Shown: one piece after another, positions 35,338 through 43,957 of the stretch | How the letters are laid out: each line of letters begins with the position of its first letter | Position numbering within the stretch: position 1 is the stretch's first letter | Assembly (NCBI GenBank): GCA_902168105.1 | Contig: CABHOY010000075.1 | Location: forward strand, 124,001 to 188,000 | DNA length: 64,000 nucleotides | Source: an uncultured Flavihumibacter sp. | Lineage (GTDB): Bacteria > Bacteroidota > Bacteroidia > Chitinophagales > Chitinophagaceae | Direction of reading: 5' to 3' | The notes under the pieces: generated by a model | Databases searched by the model: none | Told to the model about the DNA's origin: nothing | What the model saw: only the letters and a program-made list of their open reading frames with translations | Translations under genes and position numbers: made by a program

Positions 35338-37350
35338 ATGGCTAAGACCTATTCTATCTTCGGCGCCGGTGCTTCCGGGCTTTATACTGCATGGCGATTA
35401 CTCAACGGTATTGTGGACAGCGAATCTGCCAAAGCTAAACAACTGCAAACAGGCGATACATTAGAGCTCTTTGATTGGGGCCAGTACTTTTTCAATAAAG
35501 ACAACCAGGGCAGCCGCGAGGCTGGTGCACGAGTATGTACATGGCATTATAAGGATGATCCGAATAACTCATACCTGGAAGTAGGTGGGATGCGTTATTC
35601 ATACTGGGATGGCAACAATGACGGCAAGAGTGGTGGCCACAGGCTGGTAACAAAAGTGATCGAGCAGCTTGGATTAAAGCCGTTGTCTGTTCCGTTCAAT
35701 GAGTCGACCAATCCACTGTTCTATCTGCGTACGAAGAACATGTACCTGAATGATATTACGTCAAGTAATCCTGCTCCCTACAACGCAGACCATTATGCTG
35801 CTGCAGATTCTCCTGATACCGGCTTCAATACAGTCGAGAACCTGGCTGTTACTGCCGACTCAGGACCATCAACAAGGGCCGAGTGGTGTAAGTTCTATCA
35901 GAATGGTGTGATCAATGTAGACCTGCCGGATACCTCTGTTTTTAAAAAGGGAGATAAACTGAGTGATATCGGTTACTGGAACCTTATGTTTGATCAATTG
36001 GGATCGGAAGGTTTTGCTTATACTGCTGCTGGTAACGGTTATACCTCGAACGTGATCAACTGGAACTCCGCGGTAGCTTTCCAGGCGAACAATGAGTTTA
36101 CGCCAGGTACAGAATACCGGACTTTGAAAACCGGGTATTCCAGTATGTTCAATGCGTTATTTGATGATATTCTGAGGCTGGCAAAGGAAAGCGGTGTGAC
36201 CTTTAAATATCAGCCTAATACACGTCTGCATTCCATCTTGTCAACGATAGATGGTAAGGTACGGTATACTACAGCCACCCGTGCTAATCCAAATAAAAAG
36301 AACGCTGAAGGTTTTGCCGATGCCGCCTGGATGGCGATGCCGCGTGCTTCGATCGAAATGGTAGCCCAGGCTACCCGTTATGAAGATCATGAAGGTACAG
36401 ATGTACTGAATGATACACAGGTACAGTTGTATCTTGAATCAGCTATTCTGCAACCTTCTTATAAGGTAGGTATGTTCTTCAAAGACCCATGGTGGGCCAA
36501 TAATTATCAGGGAGATGATGCTGCGACCTATCCGGCACAGATCAACAGTTATGAGGTGACACAGGATGTTATTAATAATTTAGGTAAACAGGGATTTCCA
36601 CCGGGTTACCTGGATGCGATGAAAGACCCGAAGAACAATATCCTGGAGGTTCCTTATGCATCTACGGATATTTTCATCAAGTCTGTGGAACATGCTATTC
36701 AGGCGAGGCTGACAGTGCCACAGGAAGAACAGTTGCTGGCTGCTTCTGAGCGTAATACCATCGGACCAAGCGTAACAGATACTCCTATCCGCCAGGTGGT
36801 TTATTTCGGTAATAATGCCCTGAATGCTACCGGAGAGCCGGTGTATGGCCTGCTCGCCGCTTACGATGATGAACAGTTCACTACTTTCTGGAGAGAGCTG
36901 GAGCTTGGACCAAACCAGGGAAGAACAACACCGGTATCGCAGGATACACAGACGCTCGATGGTCCGCGTACGGTGCCGGACATTATGGTCAAGATGTTAC
37001 GCCAGCAACTTGCAGCCGTACATTTCGGTCCGCAGTCCAGTTATCTCAGTGTACCTGAACCATTGGAAGCGCGTTATATGGATTGGTCGTTGCCTCCATT
37101 CAATGCAGGTTATCATGCTTATGCAGCGCATTATGATGTATGTGATGTGCAGCAGAAGATCAGGAAACCTTCACAGCTCATCAATGGCGCAGATGCGAAT
37201 ATCTTTATAGTAGGAGAGGCGTATTCGAATGATCAGGCATGGGTGGAAGGAGCGTATTGTACAGCGGAGTCGGTACTGAATGATTTCTTTGGCGTGACAC
37301 CTTTAATCGATAATACGCACTATCCGTTCATATGTCCTTGTGGAAAGTGA
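35338..37350 (+). CDS. FAD-dependent L-amino-acid oxidase / amine oxidase family protein
   Basis: A 670-residue flavoprotein. The dinucleotide-binding motif is GAGASG at residues 9-14. YLEVGGMRYSYW (GGMR at 83-86) is the segment that, in L-amino-acid oxidases, supplies the Arg holding the substrate carboxylate. The C-terminal FAD motif is FIVGEAYSNDQAWVEGAYCT. There is no signal peptide. It resembles bacterial L-tryptophan or L-amino-acid oxidases more than polyamine oxidases, but the side-chain pocket cannot be read. Together with the preceding decarboxylase it would convert an amino acid to 2-oxo acid and then aldehyde. It ends in an odd Cys pair (FICPCGK). A terminator follows. Confidence 0.85.
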   Translation: MAKTYSIFGAGASGLYTAWRLLNGIVDSESAKAKQLQTGDTLELFDWGQYFFNKDNQGSREAGARVCTWHYKDDPNNSYLEVGGMRYSYWDGNNDGKSGGHRLVTKVIEQLGLKPLSVPFNESTNPLFYLRTKNMYLNDITSSNPAPYNADHYAAADSPDTGFNTVENLAVTADSGPSTRAEWCKFYQNGVINVDLPDTSVFKKGDKLSDIGYWNLMFDQLGSEGFAYTAAGNGYTSNVINWNSAVAFQANNEFTPGTEYRTLKTGYSSMFNALFDDILRLAKESGVTFKYQPNTRLHSILSTIDGKVRYTTATRANPNKKNAEGFADAAWMAMPRASIEMVAQATRYEDHEGTDVLNDTQVQLYLESAILQPSYKVGMFFKDPWWANNYQGDDAATYPAQINSYEVTQDVINNLGKQGFPPGYLDAMKDPKNNILEVPYASTDIFIKSVEHAIQARLTVPQEEQLLAASERNTIGPSVTDTPIRQVVYFGNNALNATGEPVYGLLAAYDDEQFTTFWRELELGPNQGRTTPVSQDTQTLDGPRTVPDIMVKMLRQQLAAVHFGPQSSYLSVPEPLEARYMDWSLPPFNAGYHAYAAHYDVCDVQQKIRKPSQLINGADANIFIVGEAYSNDQAWVEGAYCTAESVLNDFFGVTPLIDNTHYPFICPCGK

Positions 37351-37370
37351 TTTGCTTATGAAAAATAAGA

Positions 37371-37400
37371 GCCCGCTGCGATTAGTGCAGCGGGCTTTTT
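37371..37400 (+). terminator. Rho-independent terminator after the amino-acid oxidase gene
   Basis: GCCCGCTGC (37371-37379) pairs with GCAGCGGGC (37387-37395) and is followed by five T. It also separates the convergent gene ending at 37407. Confidence 0.9.
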
Positions 37401-37406
37401 CATGTA

Positions 37407-37835
37407 TTATTTTTTCTGGTAGTGGAACTTTGTGCTGATCACTTCTTTTCCGTCAGATGATTTTACTGATATCATATATCCTTTCTTTAACCCCCGATCC
37501 CATAGATCGTAGTCGAAAATGGATGGCAGGTATACTTGTTCATTGATCTTCAGGAAATTATTCGTGCTATCGATCAGCGCCTTGTGTTTGAACCCCTTTT
37601 CCTGAGAATATTCATTTAGCAGAACGTCGTAGCTGCGAGTCCCTTCTAACATTATTACATAAAACTTTAGTTTATCCACAGGTTTCCCTATTTTTTGTGA
37701 AAATAGTTTCATTCCGTATTGAACGCTATCGATCACTTCCCGGTCTAAGGGTATGATATTTTTCTGTTTTTCCTGTGCGAAACTATTGAGGCATAAGCTT
37801 ATGAGCAGGCAGAGAGAGAATAGGATCTTTGGCAT
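37407..37835 (-). CDS. Small secreted hypothetical protein
   Basis: A 142-residue protein with a clear signal peptide (LFSLCLLISLCLNSFAQ) and a mature part of about 120 residues with no recognised family (VQYGMKLFSQKIGKPVDKLK, YDLWDRGLKKGYMISVKSSD). It looks like one compact periplasmic domain. It lies 31 bp downstream of the RraB/DUF695-like gene on the same strand and is probably co-transcribed with it. Function unknown. Confidence 0.75.
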   Translation of the reverse strand: MPKILFSLCLLISLCLNSFAQEKQKNIIPLDREVIDSVQYGMKLFSQKIGKPVDKLKFYVIMLEGTRSYDVLLNEYSQEKGFKHKALIDSTNNFLKINEQVYLPSIFDYDLWDRGLKKGYMISVKSSDGKEVISTKFHYQKK

Positions 37836-37866
37836 AGAGGATATTTTGTACGAAGGTAATAAAAGG

Positions 37867-38664
37867 TCATTTTATTACCGCTGTTTCCCATCCATCATAT
37901 ACACCATTACATTTCTTCGCTTCCTTTTTTAGTTCTGTAGTGATCTTACTGATAACCGGCAGCGTGATCCTATCCACTCGGGAGATACGCAATCTGTTCT
38001 TTACTTTTTCTGCTACCTTGAAATGCTGGTCAGTAGCATAAGGAATAAAGCAATCCATATCCTTCTCTGTTGTGAACAATATCCAGTGATCAACCCGTCT
38101 TTCTTTCTCCGGCTTATCACCCTGTTGTTCAAGGGCCATGAGTATCTTCTCATTTTGTGTGTATTCTAGGGTTTCTTCATTCGGGTATAGGAACTTCAGA
38201 TATGCATCCCAGTTTTTATCATCTTTGATAGTGATGTTAGGCTCATAAGTATTAAAGTGCTTTTGAAACAGCGTAATGAGGCGTTCTCTTATGCCCGCAG
38301 TATCTTCTAAATAGTAATATTCCATACGTTCACATTGATAAGTGAATGTGCCGGCCATGATATTCTTTACATGTGCAGTAACGTTTGCATAGACGGAATC
38401 AGATAACCGGTAAAGGTTGGATAATTCCTGTTCTGTCAGTACGCCCTGGTCACAATCTTTGAATTTTACGCCCGTGATAAGGACATATGGAAAGCCGCTG
38501 ACTGGCGCTGTTTGTTTAAGGTCCTTATTGAAAACAGTGTTGCCTGCTTCTGCTTTATATTGCGACATCCGGTTGTCAGGATTTGCGTTCTGGCCCTTTG
38601 ATGTAGCGGATATGATCATAGGCAAGGCAAACAATAATAAGGGTTTACGAATAGTAATGTGCAT
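37867..38664 (-). CDS. Exported protein with an RraB/DUF695-like C-terminal region
   Basis: A protein of about 265 residues from the ATG at 38664 (MHITIRKPLLLFALPMII), which gives a clean signal peptide ending near SATSKGQ. An in-frame ATG at 38706 would add 14 residues before the signal and is less likely. The C-terminal third (RVDHWILFTTEKDMDCFIPY followed by ATDQHFKVAEKVK) resembles RraB-type domains, with a DUF695-like region before it (YYYLEDTAGIRERLITLFQK). RraB in enterobacteria inhibits RNase E, which could not apply to an exported protein, so only the fold is suggested. It is upstream of the 37407 gene in the same transcript. Confidence 0.6.
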   Translation of the reverse strand: MHITIRKPLLLFALPMIISATSKGQNANPDNRMSQYKAEAGNTVFNKDLKQTAPVSGFPYVLITGVKFKDCDQGVLTEQELSNLYRLSDSVYANVTAHVKNIMAGTFTYQCERMEYYYLEDTAGIRERLITLFQKHFNTYEPNITIKDDKNWDAYLKFLYPNEETLEYTQNEKILMALEQQGDKPEKERRVDHWILFTTEKDMDCFIPYATDQHFKVAEKVKNRLRISRVDRITLPVISKITTELKKEAKKCNGVYDGWETAVIK

Positions 38665-38711
38665 CTGGTCTGTATTTATAGATATGGTACCGGAAAGATA
38701 GGGCATAAATA

Positions 38712-38743
38712 AAAAGAATCCGCTCTTCCGGGCGGATTCTTTT
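38712..38743 (-). terminator. Terminator after the lipase gene
   Basis: AAAAGAATCCGC (38712-38723) pairs perfectly with GCGGATTCTTTT (38732-38743), ending in a T run on the minus strand, 20 bp after the lipase stop. Confidence 0.85.
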
Positions 38744-38763
38744 GAATACAGTTGTTGATATAT

Positions 38764-39741
38764 TTATTCTTCAAACAGCACTATTTCGCTTTCAACAGTT
38801 TGAGGTGTGGCCAATAGCTCGCGCTTCATTTCGTGTATCTCTCTGAGTGGTACCAGCCATTTTTCTTTGTCCAGTGTAGGTACTGCAGTACTTGACATCC
38901 TGATACCATATACAGCGTCAATGAAATGTCCTATCCAGACCTGTGTTTTCAGCCATACGCAATTATTCAGTACTGTCTGATAATTGAGAAGGCTATGATC
39001 TGAAAGAGGATCAAAAGAGCCCAGAACTGAACTGAATGCCATTTCGAATTCTCTTCCAATAGATATATAACCGGAAACGTACCACGGGTATGTAGGAACG
39101 AGGTCCCAGTAATTAACAACACGGATAATTCTATCCGTAGCGCCGGCCTTGTTACATGCTGCCTGCCAGCTTGCATCTCCCACCATAGGGCTGGCAAAAT
39201 TAATAGTGCCGATACGTACGTTGGGTAAGCTGATCCGCATGTCTAACGTGAACAATTGGGACAGCGCGCCACCGAGACTGTGCCCGGTGATCAACACTTC
39301 AGAGGCCTGCGATATCACGCTAAAGACCTGTTGCTGCATTGTCTTCTGCATATTCCCGCCTTTTGTACTGTAGATGCCATTAAAACCTGTACTGACGTTT
39401 GCTGCAGGCGATACACTATTACGGTAAGGGGTAAATGGCGCCAGTTCGAATTCTGCGTCCCGCAGGAGATCAGATATTGAACTGGTGCCGCGAAATGCGA
39501 CAATAAACCGGTTCTTTACATTTTCTGGTCCGACATATTTGAAGATCAATCCGTAACGTTCTTCCTCGCCATATGTACTAAACCAGTCATCCCAGCCGGT
39601 AAACCGGGTCCAGTAAATGTAGTTATCAGGAATCTTGAATGGTTTGCCTTCATAGTCGTAATAGGCGGCTAAAGAAGCCTGTGCTAAAGCGAGAGTGAGT
39701 GTAGGATCGATCCGGAATGAGGGTTGAGGGGTGTTGTTCAT
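38764..39741 (-). CDS. Class 3 lipase-like alpha/beta hydrolase
   Basis: A 325-residue protein of the fungal-type lipase (class 3) family. The nucleophile elbow is LITGHSLGGALSQLFTLDMR, the oxyanion segment is FIVAFRGTSSISDLLRDAEF, followed by TINFASPMVGDASWQAACNK and RVVNYWDLVPTYPW with the acid Asp; the His is likely in PLSDHSLLNYQ. There is no signal peptide, so it acts in the cytosol or leaves by an unknown route. Substrates are probably acylglycerols or other esters. Single-gene transcript. Confidence 0.9.
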   Translation of the reverse strand: MNNTPQPSFRIDPTLTLALAQASLAAYYDYEGKPFKIPDNYIYWTRFTGWDDWFSTYGEEERYGLIFKYVGPENVKNRFIVAFRGTSSISDLLRDAEFELAPFTPYRNSVSPAANVSTGFNGIYSTKGGNMQKTMQQQVFSVISQASEVLITGHSLGGALSQLFTLDMRISLPNVRIGTINFASPMVGDASWQAACNKAGATDRIIRVVNYWDLVPTYPWYVSGYISIGREFEMAFSSVLGSFDPLSDHSLLNYQTVLNNCVWLKTQVWIGHFIDAVYGIRMSSTAVPTLDKEKWLVPLREIHEMKRELLATPQTVESEIVLFEE

Positions 39742-39805
39742 GTGGAAATTTTTAAGGTTAAAGAATAGTAAAAGAGTTCTCTGTATACGGGGGTAGAAAG
39801 TGGTT

Positions 39806-39813
39806 CAAAATTA
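39806..39813 (-). promoter_or_regulatory. Candidate -7 element (TAATTTTG) for the lipase gene
   Basis: CAAAATTA on the plus strand reads TAATTTTG on the minus strand, 65 bp before the lipase start. No -33 TTTG at the right distance is seen. Confidence 0.3.
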
Positions 39814-39835
39814 CCGGAATTTAATTTAAGATATT

Positions 39836-40106
39836 AAAAGCATTTGATACTGCAACAATCACCTTCCCAGGATGATCTCAGGGAGATCCTAAGTCGTGGA
39901 TTGCATAATAGGAAAGCCGCCTGGGAATTTGTATATAGGCAGGGCAAACAAAAGAAGAATTGTATGATCATATCCACTGGTTTGCTACGGCCTGCGCGCT
40001 GATCCCATCGCTAGGGAAAGTCTTAAAGCCTTATTCCAGTCTGACGGATGTACGTGAAGTTTTGATGCCGAAGAAATCTGAGATCAGCTTGAAACCTGGG
40101 GATTAG
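39836..40106 (+). pseudogene. Frameshifted remnant of a small protein gene
   Basis: Two overlapping open stretches in different frames read like one protein. The first runs LREILSRGLHNRKAAWEFVY followed by RQGK; after a one-base shift near 39955 the second runs EELYDHIHWFATACALIPSL followed by GKVLKPYSSLTDVREVLMP and stops at 40106. No start codon is apparent. The family is not recognised. The remainder of the 39742-40251 interval shows only a weak hairpin (40210-40231). Confidence 0.45.
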
Positions 40107-40209
40107 TGTGATTAAGTCACGGCTACGCCTATCCACTTTTAACGCGGAATGACATATATCAAAATAATCCAAGCCGGCTGGCAAATTAACGCGTATTCAA
40201 GAATGATCG

Positions 40210-40231
40210 CGAATCGGAAAGAGGCGATTCG
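40210..40231 (-). terminator. Weak hairpin after the 179-residue gene
   Basis: CGAATCG (40210-40216) pairs with CGATTCG (40225-40231) 20 bp past the stop at 40252. No U tract follows on the minus strand. Confidence 0.35.
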
Positions 40232-40251
40232 TAAACAGTGAGGTCTTTTTT

Positions 40252-40791
40252 CTATGTAAGCAGGAATTCCTTCACCGTTGGAATCCCCGGCAAACTTTTC
40301 GCCACCACAATGACTTTACCGCCCGCAGGCAATGCTGTAGGTTTGTAGTACCAATCAATCCCATTCCAGCCCAAAAATGCCCGACCACGCTCGGTAACAA
40401 CACCCTCAACGTCTACTACCTTTACCTCCACTTCTGCTACCCGGAACTCATTTTGGGCAGTCACTACCACCTCCTCTTTTTCCAACCTGATATTCTGGAC
40501 TTCAGGACTGCGGTAAGCATCCTTCACCGCTATGTTATAAGCGTTTTGCCCTGGCCCTGCCAGCGACTGGTAGTAAGCCTTTATCTGCGGATCTTCCATC
40601 ATTAGCTGCGCACGAGCCGAAGCAATGGTCATCTTAAGCCTTGCCTCCAGCTGCTTTTGTGTAGGCTTTTTATTTGAACGGCCGCGTTTCTTCGCCATAA
40701 TAATCTGCCCATTCCGTTCGTAGATCGTGATTTGTTTGCCGAGGGAGCCCCGTACCATTTGCATGAGGATATTGTCTTTAACAATGGCCAT
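40252..40791 (-). CDS. Hypothetical protein with a basic N-terminus
   Basis: A 179-residue cytosolic protein. The start MAIVKDNILMQMVRGSLGKQ and the basic patch AKKRGRSNKKPTQKQLEARL recur in a Bacteroidota family of unknown function; the C-terminal half is beta-rich with a run of Val-rich strands (VEVKVVDVEGVVTERGRAFL). The basic segment could bind nucleic acid, but this is only inferred from charge. It stands alone between the remnant and the gene-poor stretch before the ABC-3C operon. Confidence 0.75.
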   Translation of the reverse strand: MAIVKDNILMQMVRGSLGKQITIYERNGQIIMAKKRGRSNKKPTQKQLEARLKMTIASARAQLMMEDPQIKAYYQSLAGPGQNAYNIAVKDAYRSPEVQNIRLEKEEVVVTAQNEFRVAEVEVKVVDVEGVVTERGRAFLGWNGIDWYYKPTALPAGGKVIVVAKSLPGIPTVKEFLLT

Positions 40792-40880
40792 AAAAAGGTC
40801 GTTTTGAGGTTAGTGCTACAAGTTTACTATATCGTTTCTCTAAGGTACGTATATCTATACTAAATTGTCATTAAAATATC

Positions 40881-40929
40881 ATTTAAAGGGCACTTCAATA
40901 TCGAATTGATATATAAATGACCTTTAAAT
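40881..40929. repeat. Inverted repeat ATTTAAAGG / CCTTTAAAT
   Basis: A perfect 9-bp inverted repeat (40881-40889 and 40921-40929) with 31 bases between, in an AT-rich stretch. Confidence 0.5.
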
Positions 40930-40948
40930 GTCCTTTAGGTGACCTTAT

Positions 40949-41009
40949 AGTATAGTTATATGAAGCCGATAGGAAGCCTATCAGAACACTATAGAAGGAT
41001 AACTATACT
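40949..41009. repeat. Nested inverted repeats forming a possible two-level hairpin
   Basis: AGTATAGTTAT (40949-40959) pairs perfectly with ATAACTATACT (40999-41009). Within it GATAGG (40968-40973) pairs with CCTATC (40977-40982) over a 3-base loop. Purpose unknown. Confidence 0.55.
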
Positions 41010-41213
41010 GAGGGAGTCTATTATCTTGATGTGAGGTAAATTTCCAATGTCAAAACCATTCGGTTTAGAACTGCGGTGTGAGGGGCAACAGGTATAGGAT
41101 TTGTCTTATCTGGAGGTTCTGAAATTTCTGCTGAACACATAAATCCCAAGTTTTCAACTTGATCCGTTAAAACTTTATGTTAAAGATAAAGTATAACCTA
41201 ACGAGTAGAAAAA

Positions 41214-41252
41214 CAAAAAAACACTTTGGTCAGAGACCAAAGTGTTTTTTTG
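41214..41252. terminator. Strong terminator hairpin with no gene upstream
   Basis: A perfect 18-bp stem: an A7 run, then CACTTTGGTC-AGA-GACCAAAGTG, then a T7 run (41214-41231 with 41235-41252). It would work on both strands. The nearest plus-strand gene ends before 37.4 kb and the nearest minus-strand gene to the right ends at 48.6 kb, so its transcript is unidentified. Confidence 0.8.
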
Positions 41253-42113
41253 TTGCATGAAGGTGGTATGAACTACCTGTAATATTCCATTAGTTATAGG
41301 ACTGGTTAAAAGATGTAAGATTCACCCCGTCGTTTCTTGCATCGAAAGTTACCGATGTTGTCTTATCCAGTTTTGTGCAGTTTTTCACCGCTGATAAACC
41401 GTGCCAGCTTTTTCGTTCACTCTTTAAAGAATACATTTTCTGTTGATAACTTTTGGTGTGTCATACACTCCAAACGCGTTTTACTGGTACCAGTGCCGGG
41501 CCTGCTACCAGCAGCACTACTCCAGATGGCAGTGTAATACCTGTATGACAATAGGCTTATGTATGTGATACTTGGTACGCCTTTTTTTCTAATAGATCGC
41601 AAATATCATATGACTAATCCAACACAGCTTTTTGTAAAGATTTTAAGGTAACGCCAATAAGAGCCATTAAAAATGATGGCTCCTTTTGTGCAGTGCATTT
41701 ATGGTTCAAAAAATAAAACTGGAGATCTTGTCAAAGAGGAAAAGAATTTTTTCTTAAAAAGAAATGTTACCAATGGCGCGCATCTGCAACCATAGTTTTA
41801 ATTACCGGGGATAAAGCTGCCAGCTATTATGGGGACAGGGGCATGCATACATAACAGATGGAAATTCTTCCTTAGTCATGTGGCAAGCAAATGGCCCGTT
41901 GAGAGTTAGCAACTGTTGGCAGCGTTGCTGGAATTGAAAGAAGCAATACCCTTTTTTCACATAACGCCAAAAGAGGGAAGGGTATTTGCGCTTCGCTTCT
42001 GTTGAGGTGGTAACTGTTGATATATCAGACACCCGATCGCATTATTTGAGCAAGGATGCTCTCAAATCCAGCAGACAGCTTTTGTTTTATACCAGGCACT
42101 AAAAAAGACATCA

Positions 42114-43940
42114 TTGTACAAAAAGCTTCAACTCAACAGGACGCAGGTCTATGAATTGGCTATTGGGACCTCTATCATTTCCCGGATGCTGATCGATTTC
42201 ATTCAAGGAAAATGCAAATACAAATCCCTGGGCAAGGAACAAGGGGATGTTGACAAATGGGACGACTTTATTTTAAAAGATATACTAGGGGGACTTACGC
42301 ATTACCAGATTAAGGAGAACAATACAAACTTTTGTGATAAGTCTATCACCCGTGCACGTATTACAAGAGGAGATCGAACGGGCCAACCTGCTGACCTCTC
42401 TGATTTTGATAAAACAATTCACGCCTTGTTGGTATGGTATAAAAAAAATCCTTCACCACAAGTACGCAAAACCAAGCACTTTGTTTTATGTGTGCCTTAT
42501 CATGCCATTTTTATTAAAGAAAATCTGTCTTTGATAGCGCTCATGCGGCTTTGCAATGAGCAGATAAGGCCAACGACAGATGTCGCTGGCCTGCAACAAT
42601 TGGCTGCCGCTGACCCTCAGATTGCATCGATTTACACCTGGCTAACTGAATGGTGTGAGTTCGTGTCCTGGGAAGAGGTGTTGGGTGTTTTTTCACATTT
42701 AAAAGTGCAGGCTTGGAACAGCACAGCGGAAATACACACTAATACCGATGACCACTTAGCTCATTATTTTGCTACACCTACCAACGTTCGGCAAATCCTG
42801 GAGAATACGATTGTAAACGATGCCAATTTTACAAGCCTGCTACCCGCAAAATACCTGCTTGAAAAAGTACGCAGGGATCTGCTTCCGCAAGTGAACCCAT
42901 GGAGCAAATACCGGTTGAGCCAACATACATTATATATCAGTGGCATACAGGATCACAACAACGAGTACGAATCTCCAGAGGCTATCGTTGAAGGTCTCTG
43001 GGATTGCACAAAACCACGGTTGCTGTATATGGATATCCCAATGGACTCAAATAATCTGTCGGTGTACCAAAGTTTGATTCGCGTCTGCTTACATTTACCC
43101 CGAGGACACCGGGTGTTTGCGCCGCAAAGCCAAGCCGTGATCACACATTTATTAGAGGAGGTTGGTCAAACCATAGGCCTGCAGGCAATTGAATCAGAGC
43201 AATTTCCCATTTACGATCAAGCCCGGATTGATCAGTCGGCTGTTGAAAGAGAAATAAGCGCTGCCAAAGACCTTCAAATAGAAGCGGAGCAGCTTTCTCA
43301 GGAAATGTCACAACAGACTTGGACGCGCGTGATAAGCAAGGTGATTGAATCGATACGAAGACTGGCTTTGCCATTGCAGACTGAGTTGGAGCGACGCTGG
43401 AACCTGCTTCGACAGGCACTGGAACAAAATCCAGATCGCAGGCAGGCGTTGTTCAGGTCTATGATGCATCCAAGGGCGGAGCGGCAGACCATCCGTGCTG
43501 ATTTAAGGGTTGGTCCGCAGACGGCGGCTTTGCTGGCACAAGCCATCTTTTACCAGTTGGTTGTACTGACCGCATTGGAGGCCTCCGATGATGATTTTGA
43601 AGAAATCAATGGTCGTAAAATTCAAACACTTGCGCTGATGACCTGGAGTGGTTCTATGGACACCACAATAAAAAGGGTTCGCAAATTATCTGAGCATGCG
43701 CATCAACTGATGGGCAAACAACCCTGTGACATCCTCGTTATGCCTTATGTCGATTCACCAACAAGCTATTTGGTACCAACAGACCTTGCTTCGACTGCAC
43801 CTAGCGATCAAAGTTTGGCAGTTGGTCGGCAGATATCGCTGGTTATCACTGGTTCGTCAGATTTTGAACAATGGATCGAAGATGGTGATATAGCGGCTAT
43901 TCAAGAGCATTTCAAAGTCATTAAACTTCCGATCAGCTAA
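42114..43940 (+). CDS. ABC-3C system effector candidate with N-terminal nuclease-like motif
   Basis: A 608-residue cytosolic protein, first of three genes. The N-terminus (QVYELAIGTSIISRMLIDFI, then GDVDKWDDF at 44-52 and THYQIKENN at 62-70) has the shape of a restriction-endonuclease-like fold, Asp-X-Asp followed by Gln-X-Lys, as in DUF4297/Cap4-type nucleases; this is motif inference. The middle is helical with a coiled-coil stretch (about 385-440) and the C-terminus is of the kind that links effectors to ABC-3C partners. Start: the frame begins at TTG 42114; the frame is open back to 42021 but has no ATG or GTG. The middle component follows after 17 bp. In ABC-3C systems the ATPase is thought to control such effectors upon infection. 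Confidence 0.75.
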   Translation: MYKKLQLNRTQVYELAIGTSIISRMLIDFIQGKCKYKSLGKEQGDVDKWDDFILKDILGGLTHYQIKENNTNFCDKSITRARITRGDRTGQPADLSDFDKTIHALLVWYKKNPSPQVRKTKHFVLCVPYHAIFIKENLSLIALMRLCNEQIRPTTDVAGLQQLAAADPQIASIYTWLTEWCEFVSWEEVLGVFSHLKVQAWNSTAEIHTNTDDHLAHYFATPTNVRQILENTIVNDANFTSLLPAKYLLEKVRRDLLPQVNPWSKYRLSQHTLYISGIQDHNNEYESPEAIVEGLWDCTKPRLLYMDIPMDSNNLSVYQSLIRVCLHLPRGHRVFAPQSQAVITHLLEEVGQTIGLQAIESEQFPIYDQARIDQSAVEREISAAKDLQIEAEQLSQEMSQQTWTRVISKVIESIRRLALPLQTELERRWNLLRQALEQNPDRRQALFRSMMHPRAERQTIRADLRVGPQTAALLAQAIFYQLVVLTALEASDDDFEEINGRKIQTLALMTWSGSMDTTIKRVRKLSEHAHQLMGKQPCDILVMPYVDSPTSYLVPTDLASTAPSDQSLAVGRQISLVITGSSDFEQWIEDGDIAAIQEHFKVIKLPIS

Positions 43941-43957
43941 TTCCAATCCAAAAGTTT

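Larger units (their letters stand above)
40792..42113. other. Gene-poor, structured interval before the ABC-3C operon
   Basis: About 1.3 kb without a credible gene; the short frames here lack family features. It holds inverted repeats at 40881-40929 and 40949-41009, a strong terminator at 41214-41252, and a weak hairpin GAGCCAT/ATGGCTC at 41661-41682 followed by CTTTT. Base composition looks more AT-rich than the neighbouring genes. This suggests mobile-island flank or an untranslated RNA; no integrase, IS end or tRNA fragment was found. Confidence 0.5.

Noticed and set aside
40949..41009. Insertion-sequence terminal inverted repeats
   Set aside because: Only 61 bp apart with no transposase and no target duplication; better explained as a hairpin.
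41337..41537. 66-codon plus-strand frame in the gene-poor region
   Set aside because: No family features, and odd composition.
41802..42032. 76-codon minus-strand frame before the ABC-3C operon
   Set aside because: Cys/Phe-rich random-looking sequence with no start signal or homology pattern.
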